Assembly (NCBI GenBank): GCA_036763105.1
Contig: JBAIYS010000003.1
Coordinates: 124,001 to 188,000, forward strand
DNA: 64,000 bases
From: Peptococcaceae bacterium 1198_IL3148
GTDB lineage: Bacteria > Bacillota > Desulfotomaculia > Desulfotomaculales > Desulfohalotomaculaceae
Direction: 5' to 3'
The notes beneath the pieces were generated by a model. It was given only the letters and a program-made list of their open reading frames with translations. It made no database searches and had not been told where the DNA came from. Within the stretch, counting starts at the first letter, position 1, and every line of letters starts with the position of its first letter. Below, one piece after another: positions 8,127-17,049 of the stretch. A program made the translations under genes and the position numbers.

Positions 8127-8472
8127 GTCAAAGAGTATAGCTGTAAGCGAGATTCTGTTTTAAACAGTCATCTATCTAAGGAATGATCTTTCATTCCTTC
8201 CCCATTTAGGGGGTGCCCCTACCCGCGATTGGCAACGCCGCTCGCCTATTTGGGTTGCGCACTGGAGGAGTTTACCATTTGCACTCACTGGTCGCCCAGT
8301 GACATCGTTTCTGTGGCACTTTACAGCTACTTGAAACTACTAGAGCTTCTTTCACCGTCGTCAGGTCGCCCTGCCCCAGCTTACACTGGGCTCCGTACTA
8401 CAGCCTTTGGGCTGTGTGCGTCTCGACTTTCCTCTACCATTATGGCAGCGACTGTTCGCTGTACTCTTTGGA
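8127..8472 (-). ncRNA. rnpB: RNase P RNA
   Basis: This is the catalytic RNA that matures tRNA 5' ends. On the minus strand it carries the near-universal GAGGAAAGTC (8425-8434), AAAGTGCCACAGAAACGA, the AGATAGATGACTG element, and the 3' block ACAGAATCTCGCTTACAG (8141-8158). The termini AAAGAGTA and TACTCTTT pair as helix P1, which sets the ends within a few bases. The length of about 346 nucleotides is normal. The 3' block resembles A-type RNase P RNA more than the Bacillus B-type. It has its own strong promoter and terminator. Confidence 0.95.
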
Positions 8473-8478
8473 AATATT

Positions 8479-8506
8479 ATTATAGCATGTTTATGCTAAA
8501 TATCAA
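8479..8506 (-). promoter_or_regulatory. rnpB promoter
   Basis: TTGATA (8501-8506) and TATAAT (8479-8484) are separated by 16 bases on the minus strand, placing the transcription start near 8472 at the P1 helix. Confidence 0.8.
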
Positions 8507-8540
8507 TATGTAAATATTAACATAAATTCCATGTTATATG

Positions 8541-9077
8541 CTAAAATCCGCCTTTTTTAATGGCATGCCAGTTCTTTTTGAAATAATCTATACCGGACCA
8601 AATGGTAAATATTACAGCAATGGACATGGCAAAATGGCCGGTATAGGGATAAAAGGGCAACTGTGGCAAAAACAATGCCACAATCGCAATAATTTGGGAA
8701 ACGGTTTTATATTTCCCTAATTTACTGGCCGCTATAACTACCCCTTCACCCACAGCCAATGTCCTTAACCCAGTAACTGCAAATTCTCTTCCGATAATTA
8801 TTACCGCTACCCAACCTGAAAGACGTTGCAGTTCTACCAAACTAATCAAAGCAGCGGTCACCAACAACTTATCCGCCAGAGGGTCCATCAATTTACCAAA
8901 CCTAGTGATCATTTTCTTTTTTCTAGCGATGTAACCGTCCAAACCATCGGTACTGGCAGCTAATATGAAAACTCCCGCAGCTAAAATATCTCCATAGGGT
9001 ATTTTAATGGAGACTATTAATAAGAATACGGGGATTAAAAATATTCTGGCCATAGTTAAACGGTTCGGTAAATTCAT
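8541..9077 (-). CDS. pgsA: CDP-diacylglycerol--glycerol-3-phosphate 3-phosphatidyltransferase
   Basis: This enzyme makes phosphatidylglycerol phosphate, the first committed step to phosphatidylglycerol in the membrane. Its 178 residues include the CDP-alcohol phosphotransferase signature, seen as DGLDGYIAR followed by GKLMDPLAD (D-x2-DG-x2-AR-x8-G-x3-D-x3-D), and four to five hydrophobic segments. The ATG overlaps the rimO stop by four bases, so the two are translationally coupled. The rimO-pgsA pairing is common in Firmicutes. Confidence 0.96.
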   Translation of the reverse strand: MNLPNRLTMARIFLIPVFLLIVSIKIPYGDILAAGVFILAASTDGLDGYIARKKKMITRFGKLMDPLADKLLVTAALISLVELQRLSGWVAVIIIGREFAVTGLRTLAVGEGVVIAASKLGKYKTVSQIIAIVALFLPQLPFYPYTGHFAMSIAVIFTIWSGIDYFKKNWHAIKKGGF

Positions 9078-10408
9078 TTGCTCAGTACTCCTATCAAATC
9101 ATATTCCGTTGCATCTGTTATTTTTACCTGAACTAATTCGCCAGCATGAATCTTTGTTCCTGCCTGAAAATATACTTGCCCATCAATTTCTGGTGCATCT
9201 CCATGACTCCTACCTACATAGGTGGCCTCTTGGTCAACCACTTCACCTTCAATAAGTACTTCTAAAACTTGGCCAATTTTATTTTTATTTTTTTCCAAGG
9301 ATAGTTGTTGTTGTAACTGCATTGTTGAATGGTAACGTTGTTCTTTAACACTTTCATCTATTTGATCAGGCATTTCTGCAGCCGGTGTACCTTCTTCCTG
9401 AGAATACTGAAATACTCCCACGCGGTCAAATTTTATTTCCTGCATAAAGTCTAGTAACTGTTGAAAATCATCATTGCTCTCACCTGGGAAACCCACTATA
9501 AAGGATGTTCTCAAAGTTACATCGGGAATAGCTGTCCGTATTTTAGTTATAAGATTTTTGATTTGCTGAACATTTCCCCGGCGATGCATTTTTTTCAGTA
9601 CGTTATCAGACGCGTGTTGCAGTGGTAAATCTATATACTTACAAACCTTCGGGTCTTTTGCGATAACACTAATTAACTCATCAGAGAGATAACTGGGATA
9701 GCAATATAGTAAACGCAGCCACTTTAACTTTGGTAACTTGGTTAGTCTCGTCACCAGCTCTGGCAAAACATATTGTCCATAAAGATCATAACCATAACGG
9801 GTGGTGTCCTGGGCCACTAAAATAATTTCTTTAATTCCATTATCCAGTAAATAATTGACCTCTTGTTCAATAACCTCCATCGGTTTACTGGTATAAGCAC
9901 CTCTGATTGCAGGAATGGCACAGTAGGCGCACCGATTGTTACACCCATCAGCAATTTTTACGTATGCGCTATGGCCTGGATTGGAAAGCACCCTCGGCAA
10001 AGCAGTATCGGTCACACTACTAGGATCACATACTGCGTTAACTCTGGCGCCCCCCGCTGCTTGCTCCACAACTTCTACAATGTTACTGACACCACCGGTG
10101 CCAACTATGGCATCAATTTCTGGCATTTCCTCCATTAACTCATCTTTGTATCGTTGAGCCAAGCAACCAGTTACAATAAGTTTACTACCCTTTAGCGCTT
10201 TATGCTTAGCCATTTCTAATATAGCTTGAATGGATTCCTCTTTAGCGCTTTCAATAAAGCCACAGGTGTTGACTATTAGCACATCGGCTTCGTTTTCATT
10301 AGCAGTGACATTATAGCCACGTTCACTTAGTAATCCTAACATGTTTTCAGTATCCACTAAATTTTTATTACAACCAAGACTAACAACTGCAACTTTCTTT
10401 CCTGTCAT
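9074..10408 (-). CDS. rimO: Ribosomal protein S12 methylthiotransferase
   Basis: This radical SAM enzyme adds a methylthio group to an aspartate of ribosomal protein S12. Its 444 residues include an N-terminal UPF0004 domain with cysteines at about 13, 49 and 82 (second [4Fe-4S] cluster), the radical SAM motif GCNNRCAYCAIP (Cys 156, 160, 163), and a C-terminal TRAM domain. The ASDNVLKKMHRRGN region is RimO-like and helps separate it from MiaB. A consensus promoter lies at 10439-10467. It is the first gene of the rimO-pgsA operon. Confidence 0.95.
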   Translation of the reverse strand: MTGKKVAVVSLGCNKNLVDTENMLGLLSERGYNVTANENEADVLIVNTCGFIESAKEESIQAILEMAKHKALKGSKLIVTGCLAQRYKDELMEEMPEIDAIVGTGGVSNIVEVVEQAAGGARVNAVCDPSSVTDTALPRVLSNPGHSAYVKIADGCNNRCAYCAIPAIRGAYTSKPMEVIEQEVNYLLDNGIKEIILVAQDTTRYGYDLYGQYVLPELVTRLTKLPKLKWLRLLYCYPSYLSDELISVIAKDPKVCKYIDLPLQHASDNVLKKMHRRGNVQQIKNLITKIRTAIPDVTLRTSFIVGFPGESNDDFQQLLDFMQEIKFDRVGVFQYSQEEGTPAAEMPDQIDESVKEQRYHSTMQLQQQLSLEKNKNKIGQVLEVLIEGEVVDQEATYVGRSHGDAPEIDGQVYFQAGTKIHAGELVQVKITDATEYDLIGVLSK

Positions 10409-10438
10409 TAATTACCCTCCATTTTCGATTGCATTTAA

Positions 10439-10467
10439 AGTATACAGCAGCGCAATTATACTGTCAA
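10439..10467 (-). promoter_or_regulatory. rimO-pgsA promoter
   Basis: TTGACA (10462-10467) and TATACT (10439-10444) are separated by 17 bases on the minus strand. Confidence 0.8.
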
Positions 10468-10524
10468 AGCTATTACTTATTTTATTTATTTATGGCATAA
10501 TATTACTAAGGAGTTGAAGATAAA

Positions 10525-10740
10525 ATGCATCTTTTAATTTCTTTAGTGTTGCTTATTGGATTAGTTTTTTGGTTATCCCGCAGCTTTATTTTAAATAAAA
10601 TTGTCAATGCAAGCCGAGATCGACACAGCGGTATAGACATTACCGAAGAATCTGCCATCGCTTGCCATAATTGTGGTGCCTACTACACTGGCAGTCCCAA
10701 TTTTTGTCCAAATTGTGGTATAGCATTAAAAGAAGACTAA
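10525..10740 (+). CDS. Membrane-anchored zinc-ribbon protein of unknown function
   Basis: The 71-residue product has an N-terminal membrane helix (about residues 3-19), a short charged linker, and a zinc ribbon formed by CHNCGAYYTGSPNFCPNCG (two CxxC knuckles). AAGGAG stands upstream of the ATG at an acceptable spacing. It is one of only three plus-strand genes here, facing away from rimO, and shares a long bidirectional terminator with the RodZ-like gene. Such short anchored zinc ribbons are widespread, but I know of no assigned function. Confidence 0.8.
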   Translation: MHLLISLVLLIGLVFWLSRSFILNKIVNASRDRHSGIDITEESAIACHNCGAYYTGSPNFCPNCGIALKED

Positions 10741-10773
10741 AGGGTCCATTACCGAACCCTTTAGTCTTCTTTT
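10729..10773. terminator. Bidirectional terminator between zinc-ribbon gene and RodZ-like gene
   Basis: A stem of at least 15 bp (AGAAGACTAAAGGGT and its complement) with a 10-base loop overlaps the 3' end of the plus-strand gene. A/T tracts flank both sides, so it can serve both convergent genes. Confidence 0.85.
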
Positions 10774-10782
10774 ATTATTGCA

Positions 10783-11565
10783 TTAGCCTTGCTGGGCTTT
10801 AAATTGTTCATTGACCACTTGTCCCATCGGACCCAACTTACCCAAGTTTTCACCGTTATATTGAACGTCAACCACACCAGCATTCCCTAGTATGATATTA
10901 ATGCTTTCCGACCCGCTAAACTCCTTGCTGGTTCCCGCAGTAACTGTGCCTTCAAAGGCGATTTGTCCGTCAACATCTACTCTCATCCAGCAGTTAGCAT
11001 CGGTAACATTAAGCACTAATTCAACCCCCTCAATGGGTTGTTCAGGGGGTTCAGATTGATTATTTTCAGGTGGTGTATTGTTTACATCACCATTATTGTC
11101 TTTAGGCTGATCGTTATCATCATTATCCTGTACTGCATTGGGTAGTTCGGGCACATTATGTCCCGGTGCGTAGGCTTTATAGACAGATGCAAAGGCAAAA
11201 ATCACTGCGATAACTGCCACCGCAGCAACCAGTTTTGCTATTTGTGATTGTCCCCGCCTCCGGCGCCTTCGCGACGGTCTTTCCTTAACAGTGGGTTTAT
11301 TTTCTTCAGTCTCCTTAGCCGCTATGTTGATGTTACTTTGGAATTTACTTTTATATTGCTCCACCAATTCATCGTCATTTAAGCCAAGAAAACGGGCATA
11401 ATTTCTCAAAAAAGCAATAACGTATACTTGTCCAGGTAACAAATCGAACTTTTCATTCTCCAGCGCTTCTAGGTAGCGTGATCTAATCTTAGTTGCCTCT
11501 TCTATGTCATCCAATGAATAACCCTTTGTCAACCTGGTTTGTTTTAGCAAGTCCCCAATTTCCAA
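10783..11565 (-). CDS. RodZ-like helix-turn-helix membrane protein
   Basis: The product has an N-terminal Xre-type helix-turn-helix (residues 1-70, IGDLLKQTRLTKGYSLDDI), an arginine-rich stretch just before the single membrane helix (about 110-128), an Asn/Pro/Glu-rich linker, and a C-terminal DUF4115 domain. This is the RodZ layout, a cell-shape factor linking MreB to the cell wall machinery. The start is TTG 11565 with GGAGGT seven bases upstream; an in-frame GTG at 11574 overlaps that site. It lies 24 bases after mnmH, probably in one transcript. Other members of this family are unstudied, so the exact role is inferred. Confidence 0.85.
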   Translation of the reverse strand: MEIGDLLKQTRLTKGYSLDDIEEATKIRSRYLEALENEKFDLLPGQVYVIAFLRNYARFLGLNDDELVEQYKSKFQSNINIAAKETEENKPTVKERPSRRRRRRGQSQIAKLVAAVAVIAVIFAFASVYKAYAPGHNVPELPNAVQDNDDNDQPKDNNGDVNNTPPENNQSEPPEQPIEGVELVLNVTDANCWMRVDVDGQIAFEGTVTAGTSKEFSGSESINIILGNAGVVDVQYNGENLGKLGPMGQVVNEQFKAQQG

Positions 11566-11589
11566 AAAGATCACCTCCCGTTTACACTC

Positions 11590-12636
11590 TTAATTATTAG
11601 ATATTTTTTTAGTAAAAGCAGCTATTTCTTTTACAGCCTGCTTAATGTCGCCAGTATCTACACAAAGATCAAAACCATTATCAGGCTGCTGTGGATATTT
11701 ATATAGCGGATCATAATATGTGGTTAGAAGAAATGAAAAGACATCATCAAATTTATGTTCATCTAGCATTTGGTTTAATTCAGCAACCTTTTGTTTACCA
11801 AGCCTTTTATACAACAACGACGTGGCACTTTTAAGCGCTTCAATATTGTGATCTTTACCCATTGTATAATCCTTAGTGATTCTTGCAACTCTTTTGCCTA
11901 GTTTTGCATATAAAAGCACTTTATATCCATCGGCCATAGTGTTTAGAACAATTTGTGGCACCAGCAGTTTCCCCAGCCTTCTGCTTTCACACTCCACTAA
12001 AAAATAATTTACTTTTTCGTACTTTCTCAGTTTATCTACAATCATTGACTCAAAGGATTTTTGAGATGGTGATGCAGGCATACCAATCTTTCCATACACC
12101 GAACCACGATGTTTTGCTAAGCCCTCTATATCTAAAACCGGTTCTTTCATTGATGTTAATTTTTCCAATACTTCTGTCTTTCCCACACCGGTTAGTCCGT
12201 GCAAAACCACTGCTTTATGTGGTAGTTTTTCTCTATCTAAATATTGAACAACATATTTGCGATATGATTTATAACCGCCAGATATACGCAACATCGGTAT
12301 ACCTAGGCTTGACACCACCGATAACACAAATTTACTGCGCATTCCCCCGCGCCAACAAAATACTATTAAAGTTTTGGTGGCTGCGATATCCCTTAATTGT
12401 TTATATATAACGAGCAATTTAGGAGCAATAATTTCCAACCCTAATTCTTTAGCTTGCTCCACTCCAATTTGTTTATAGGTTGTACCTATTAATGCACGTT
12501 CTTGGTTGTTAAATATCGGTATGTTAATGGCGCCCGGTATGGTGTCCTCTGCATATTCTCCCTCAGAACGTAAGTCTACGTAACATACATTGTTCATGTT
12601 TAATGCTTCTTCAATAGTTATGTCGTTTCTACCCAT
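11590..12636 (-). CDS. mnmH: tRNA 2-selenouridine synthase
   Basis: MnmH replaces sulfur by selenium at wobble 2-thiouridine in Lys, Glu and Gln tRNAs, using selenophosphate. The 348 residues start with a rhodanese domain whose catalytic Cys94 lies in FCWRGGMRS, followed by a P-loop domain with GLTGVGKT (147-154). Both hallmark motifs are intact. It implies a selenophosphate synthase (SelD) elsewhere in the genome. A sigma-A type promoter lies at 12760-12788, and the RodZ-like gene follows closely. The neighbours give no functional hint, so the pairing may be incidental. Confidence 0.95.
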   Translation of the reverse strand: MGRNDITIEEALNMNNVCYVDLRSEGEYAEDTIPGAINIPIFNNQERALIGTTYKQIGVEQAKELGLEIIAPKLLVIYKQLRDIAATKTLIVFCWRGGMRSKFVLSVVSSLGIPMLRISGGYKSYRKYVVQYLDREKLPHKAVVLHGLTGVGKTEVLEKLTSMKEPVLDIEGLAKHRGSVYGKIGMPASPSQKSFESMIVDKLRKYEKVNYFLVECESRRLGKLLVPQIVLNTMADGYKVLLYAKLGKRVARITKDYTMGKDHNIEALKSATSLLYKRLGKQKVAELNQMLDEHKFDDVFSFLLTTYYDPLYKYPQQPDNGFDLCVDTGDIKQAVKEIAAFTKKISNN

Positions 12637-12759
12637 GGTTATCCTTCCATATTACAATTTATTCTATGCTTTGTCAGACAATCCTGCTTTGCCAAAAAAC
12701 TAATTCAGGCAATTTTTAAACCTATAATTTAAATATTTTACATTTTTTACATATAAACG

Positions 12760-12788
12760 AGTATATATCATCTGTCATAAATGGTCAA
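12760..12788 (-). promoter_or_regulatory. mnmH promoter
   Basis: TTGACC (12783-12788) and TATACT (12760-12765) are separated by 17 bases on the minus strand, about 120 bases before the mnmH ATG. Confidence 0.7.
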
Positions 12789-12804
12789 GTTATGTAAGGA
12801 TTAA

Positions 12805-12837
12805 GAAAACATCCCGATTTAATCTGGGGATGTTTTC
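12805..12837 (-). terminator. ftsK/spoIIIE terminator
   Basis: An 11-bp stem (GAAAACATCCC with its complement) spans the ftsK stop codon, and its own 3' arm ends in TTTTC on the minus strand. Confidence 0.75.
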
Positions 12838-15077
12838 TCGCCAAACACTTGATTATATTGTTCTAACGTCATCAAAATAGCTCGTGGTTTACTGCCTTCG
12901 TAAGGTCCCACTATTTTTCGTTGCTCCATAATATCAATTAATCGCGCTGCCCGGGCATAGCCAATATGTAAGCGCCGTTGTAGCATCGAAATTGACGCCT
13001 GTCCCTGTTCAATTAGGATCTTTACCGCCTGTGGCAATAATTCATCCTCAACTGGCGGCTCCACCGTTGTTTCGTTAGGAACATCCTTGGTAACTTTATC
13101 ATCATACACCGGTTGACCTTGTTTTTTAAGGAAATTAACCAGTTCTTCCACTTCTTTATCTGAAAGAAACGCACCCTGTATCCGCACCGGTTTAGATGCA
13201 CCCACTGGGTAAAACAGCATGTCTCCTTTGCCCAATAATTTTTCTGCACCGGCCATATCTAGGATGGTACGGGAATCCACTTGGGACGACACCGCAAAGG
13301 AAATCCGCGAAGGTATGTTGGCTTTAATTAAGCCTGTTATAACATCAACCGAAGGCCTTTGGGTGGCAACCACTAAATGAATGCCCGCAGCACGGGCCAT
13401 TTGCGCCAAACGACAAACCGCATCTTCCACATCAGCCGGTGCTACCATCATTAGGTCAGCCAACTCGTCAATTATTACAACCACTAAAGGCAAATGCTTG
13501 TCTTCGGCATCGGCGTCATTAGTTCTAATCAAATTGTTATACCTAGTAATATCTCTAACCCCGGTTTCTGCAAATAAATTATAACGTCTTTCCATTTCTT
13601 TAACCGCCCACCTAAGGGAGGCCGCCGCCTTTTTGGGGTTAGTCACCACCGGAGATACCAGGTGTGGGATACCATTGTACATAGCCAGTTCTACCATTTT
13701 AGGGTCAATCATCAGCAACTTTACCTCATCGGGGGTAGATTTAAATAGTATGCTGGCTATTAATGTGTTAATACATACACTCTTACCGGCCCCGGTGGCC
13801 CCGGCAATAAGCAAGTGGGGCATTTTGCTTAAATCAGCCACCACCGAATTACCCGCAATATCTTTTCCCAAAGCTATGGAAAGTTTTGACGTGGATTGCA
13901 CATATTCACTGCTTTCTAAAATATCCCTAATGTGCACCATTGTGACCTCTTTGTTGGGTACTTCAATACCAATTGCCGCCTTGCCCGGTATCGGCGCTTC
14001 TATGCGCACGTCGGGTGCGGCCATCGACAAGGCAATATCATCAGCCAACCCAACTATTCTGCTTACTTTTATCCCTGTTGGCGGTTGAATTTCAAACCTA
14101 GTTATGGTTGGACCGCGAGAAACCTGGGTTACCTTAGCTTTGATACCAAAACTGGCCAAAGTATCTTCTAACGTGTGTATCCGCTCGGTGATGTCTTTAG
14201 TGCTAACATTGCTTTTGCTCTTTGGTCGCGATAGCAATGTTATTGGTGGTAATTGATAGGTTGGCATGTCCTCAATTGACAATTGCGTATAATTAATGGG
14301 CTGTTGCTGATCGTTCCATGGTTCTTCAACTTCCTTTAACTCTTTAGCGATGGTGGATTTGTTAGTTTTTGTCCTAATTATCGGTAATGGGCCAGTTGGT
14401 TGATCCACAGGTGTTTGGTCCGTTTTTATCCTATCCTGCTGATGTTGATTCAACCCATCAATGAAAATTGTTTCAGGTTCGATGGTTTGCAGATGCTGTT
14501 CTTTTGGTTCAGTGGTGTCTGCACTGTCGGTAAACAAGAAATTCACTAAGGAATTTTTAAAATTTATACAGCTATTTTTGCTGACCGTCACTACATCCTT
14601 AGCCATAATTGCCAAAGGTTTATTGGTTAATAACAATAGCGCCACCAAGGTGGAGGCCGCCAAAATTATGTATGTTCCGGATTGTCCAAAGGCTTTTTGC
14701 AGCAAAAAGCTAAAAGTTGCTCCCACTAAGCCGCCCCCTACACCTTCATAACCTAGCATAAAGGCCTGATCTACAGGGTACTGGAGGTGAAGAACAGTCA
14801 GGGTAATGATAAACATCAATAGGCCACCGTAGACCTTGGTGGATAACGCTGCTCGGTTGCGTTGGGCTATCAATCTTATACCCAGAATAAACAACAATAT
14901 CGGAAAAATTATTCTGCCTTCGCCGCATATTCCCTTTAATACTCTGCCAATGAAATTTCCGACGGTGCCCAGCGACGAATTATAAAAACTAGTTAGTCCT
15001 AAAAGCCCCAGCGCTAATAGAACTATGCCAGCAATTTCATATTTCAAATCTTCTTTAACGATTTTAAAAAGACCCAA
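12819..15077 (-). CDS. ftsK: DNA translocase FtsK/SpoIIIE
   Basis: This membrane-anchored hexameric motor pumps chromosomal DNA through the division or sporulation septum. From TTG 15077 (GAGGAGGTG upstream) it has 752 residues: four N-terminal membrane helices, a variable linker, the motor with GIEVPNKE, Walker A GATGAGKS and Walker B VVIIDELADLMM, and a C-terminal winged-helix gamma domain that reads DNA polarity signals. It sits next to ylzJ and tepA, as spoIIIE does in Bacillus, which favours the sporulation-type name. The coat genes on the other strand separate them here. Confidence 0.95.
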   Translation of the reverse strand: MGLFKIVKEDLKYEIAGIVLLALGLLGLTSFYNSSLGTVGNFIGRVLKGICGEGRIIFPILLFILGIRLIAQRNRAALSTKVYGGLLMFIITLTVLHLQYPVDQAFMLGYEGVGGGLVGATFSFLLQKAFGQSGTYIILAASTLVALLLLTNKPLAIMAKDVVTVSKNSCINFKNSLVNFLFTDSADTTEPKEQHLQTIEPETIFIDGLNQHQQDRIKTDQTPVDQPTGPLPIIRTKTNKSTIAKELKEVEEPWNDQQQPINYTQLSIEDMPTYQLPPITLLSRPKSKSNVSTKDITERIHTLEDTLASFGIKAKVTQVSRGPTITRFEIQPPTGIKVSRIVGLADDIALSMAAPDVRIEAPIPGKAAIGIEVPNKEVTMVHIRDILESSEYVQSTSKLSIALGKDIAGNSVVADLSKMPHLLIAGATGAGKSVCINTLIASILFKSTPDEVKLLMIDPKMVELAMYNGIPHLVSPVVTNPKKAAASLRWAVKEMERRYNLFAETGVRDITRYNNLIRTNDADAEDKHLPLVVVIIDELADLMMVAPADVEDAVCRLAQMARAAGIHLVVATQRPSVDVITGLIKANIPSRISFAVSSQVDSRTILDMAGAEKLLGKGDMLFYPVGASKPVRIQGAFLSDKEVEELVNFLKKQGQPVYDDKVTKDVPNETTVEPPVEDELLPQAVKILIEQGQASISMLQRRLHIGYARAARLIDIMEQRKIVGPYEGSKPRAILMTLEQYNQVFGEKTSPD

Positions 15078-15202
15078 ATGATACACCTCCTCTTTTATTA
15101 TACCACAAAAATTTCCATATTCCTGTTTCATTGGCAAAGCCCAGTATAACACCCCTTATTTTGAGCATAATACAACCGACCGTTCTTGAAAGGAGGTAAA
15201 TC

Positions 15203-15403
15203 ATGCATAACAACCTAGCCCTCAGAGAATTGATAGATTTGGAAGCACACTTACAACTGGAAAGTAACAACATTCGCACTTTCAATCATTATTCTAGAGA
15301 GTGCCAAGACCCACAATTAAAGGCCATCTGCCAACAAATGGCAACCCGTCGCATGCAGGCCTTTCAAATGTTAGTCAACAGTGTGGGCGCCAACATCCAA
15401 TAA
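15203..15403 (+). CDS. Small CotF-like spore coat protein
   Basis: The 66-residue helical product (MHNNLALRELIDLEAHLQLE) resembles the first part of CotF/YhcQ-type coat proteins found in sporulating Firmicutes. The ribosome site is strong (AAAGGAGG, six bases before the ATG). It runs opposite to its large neighbours and is followed after 10 bases by a second coat-like gene, so the two form a small operon ending at the terminator 15774-15817. Function is inferred from the family: a structural coat component made in the mother cell. Confidence 0.7.
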   Translation: MHNNLALRELIDLEAHLQLESNNIRTFNHYSRECQDPQLKAICQQMATRRMQAFQMLVNSVGANIQ

Positions 15404-15413
15404 GGGGTAAATA

Positions 15414-15773
15414 ATGGTTATCGATAACATCGAAGACAAAGACTTGGCCTTAGCCATGTTAAATGATTTAAAGTTTACCTGTCAGTGCCTAAACCAAAAA
15501 ATATTGGAAACATCCAACCTACAATTGAGACAAAACTACATCAACATTCTAAACGAAACTTTTAATGAACACAAACAATTATTTGATCTGATGACCCAAC
15601 GGGGCTGGTATCAGCCAATGATGGCCCCGCCCCAACAACACAATCAGATAATTACTAAAATTAGCAATACGCAAAATGAAGTTATGCAAACAGTAAATGC
15701 CACTGGTTATCAACCACAATATCAACAGCCCATTATGTATCAAAGGGGCAATCAAGGACATCAATTATATTAA
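15414..15773 (+). CDS. CotF-like spore coat protein with Gln/Pro/Tyr-rich tail
   Basis: The 119-residue product has a helical ferritin-like CotF domain (residues 5-65, ending HKQLFDLMTQRGWYQ), then a low-complexity tail rich in Gln, Asn, Pro and Tyr that ends YQPQYQQPIMYQRGNQG. Such tails are common in coat proteins that cross-link. AAGGGG lies seven bases before the ATG. It forms an operon with the preceding 66-residue gene. I see no clear sporulation-sigma promoter, only a weak CATAATACA upstream of the pair. Confidence 0.75.
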   Translation: MVIDNIEDKDLALAMLNDLKFTCQCLNQKILETSNLQLRQNYINILNETFNEHKQLFDLMTQRGWYQPMMAPPQQHNQIITKISNTQNEVMQTVNATGYQPQYQQPIMYQRGNQGHQLY

Positions 15774-15817
15774 TCCAAAACCGCCTGTACAATAACAACA
15801 TGTACAGGCGGTTTTGG
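15774..15817 (+). terminator. Terminator of the coat gene pair
   Basis: A stem of about 16 bp (CCAAAACCGCCTGTAC with its complement) closes over a short A-rich loop right after the second coat gene. Confidence 0.85.
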
Positions 15818-15830
15818 ATTTTGATCGCTA

Positions 15831-16046
15831 CTATAATTTAATTTCGGCACCTGGGCTAAATTCTGGTTTTAAATAATCGTATGGATTTGTGGATATTAAT
15901 CGCACAACTTGGGAGCTTCCCTGACCATTATCGGCCACCACCAGTGTTGAACCATTAAATAATACTTCCCGTTGCTGAGCATATTGGTTACACTGATCCA
16001 TCCCTGCCAATACCAATTCCAATTGCATTGGTGTATAGAGGATCAC
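15831..16046 (-). CDS. ylzJ: YlzJ-like protein
   Basis: The 71-residue protein begins [16 protein letters not shown], the conserved opening of the YlzJ family. In Bacillus ylzJ lies between the TepA/ClpP-like gene and spoIIIE; here the same order is kept, with a four-base overlap with tepA. The function is unknown. It is probably translated with tepA. Confidence 0.85.
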   Translation of the reverse strand: MILYTPMQLELVLAGMDQCNQYAQQREVLFNGSTLVVADNGQGSSQVVRLISTNPYDYLKPEFSPGAEIKL

Positions 16047-16900
16047 TGCAAAGGCACTCCCCTCATGTTATTATTTTCTTCGATGAGTTCTTTTAATTTT
16101 CTCACTGCTTGTCCCACGGCACCCACTTCATCTATTAGACCCACATCTACCGCATCTTTGCCAATTAACACCGTACCAATATCCCTGGCCAGCTCTCCGG
16201 TTCTAAACATTAGTTCTCTAAATTTCGATTCAGTGATGTTGGAATGACCGGTAACAAAATTAACCACGCGATCCTGCATTTTATCTAAATATTCATAGGT
16301 TTGCGGTACCCCAATAACTAAACCATTTAGTCTGATGGGATGTATTGTCATGCTGGCGGTTTCGGCAATAAAGGAATAATCACTACTGACAGCTATCGGA
16401 GCACCAATGCTGTGACCACCACCCAACACAATGCTTACTGTGGGCTTGCTCATGCTGGCAATCATTTCAGCTATACATAAACCCGCCTCCACGTCTCCGC
16501 CCACTGTATTTAAGATTAGCAATACTCCTTCTATGTCGTCGCTTTGCTCAATACCCACTAGCTGTGGGATCACGTGCTCATATTTAGTTGTTTTATTCTG
16601 TGGTGGCAACGTTAAATGACCTTCAATTTGACCCACTATGGTCACACAATGAATATTGCTTTTAATTTCTGGTACATCGGTGGTTCCCAATTCACGTATT
16701 GCTTCAAGGGACCCCTTAGGTTTACCCACAACACGTTTACTCTTGTTTGCATCTGGGTTAAATGTTTGCGGATAGGTGTCAGGGGTACCAGGAAAGGTCA
16801 CATTGGGATTGGGATTAACGTTAGGGCCGGGCGGCGGCAAGTTTGGATTAAAATTAGGCCCTGGCTGCGCCACTGGGAACTCTTGAAAAATATCATACAT
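16043..16900 (-). CDS. tepA: ClpP-like protease TepA (translocation-enhancing protein)
   Basis: This is a cytoplasmic serine protease of the ClpP/crotonase fold, linked in Bacillus to protein secretion and to degradation of small acid-soluble spore proteins. From ATG 16900 (AAGGAGTGG upstream) it has 285 residues: a Pro/Asn-rich N-terminus ([17 protein letters not shown]), the oxyanion region [15 protein letters not shown], and the nucleophile Ser in [11 protein letters not shown]. It lies between rnjA and ylzJ, the order known from Bacillus. An in-frame start at 16993 would add an unlikely segment. Confidence 0.9.
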   Translation of the reverse strand: MYDIFQEFPVAQPGPNFNPNLPPPGPNVNPNPNVTFPGTPDTYPQTFNPDANKSKRVVGKPKGSLEAIRELGTTDVPEIKSNIHCVTIVGQIEGHLTLPPQNKTTKYEHVIPQLVGIEQSDDIEGVLLILNTVGGDVEAGLCIAEMIASMSKPTVSIVLGGGHSIGAPIAVSSDYSFIAETASMTIHPIRLNGLVIGVPQTYEYLDKMQDRVVNFVTGHSNITESKFRELMFRTGELARDIGTVLIGKDAVDVGLIDEVGAVGQAVRKLKELIEENNNMRGVPLQ

Positions 16901-16998
16901 GATATATCCACTCCTTAACATATAGTTACCCATAGTATGGCACAGCAATTTAAAAAATACACAATTTTTGTCTGAGATGGTTTTTTGAGACAAAAATA

Positions 16999-17039
16999 AT
17001 AACCGTAAATCTCGATAAAGAATAGAGATTTACGGTTAT
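16999..17039 (-). terminator. rnjA terminator
   Basis: A 15-bp stem (ATAACCGTAAATCTC with its complement) is followed on the minus strand by TATTTTTGTC, just after the rnjA stop. Confidence 0.85.
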
Positions 17040-17049
17040 AGAGTTCGGC

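Noticed and set aside
8229-8513. A 94-codon plus-strand open frame in the rnpB region
   Set aside because: The sequence is RNase P RNA on the minus strand with clear conserved blocks, promoter and paired ends.
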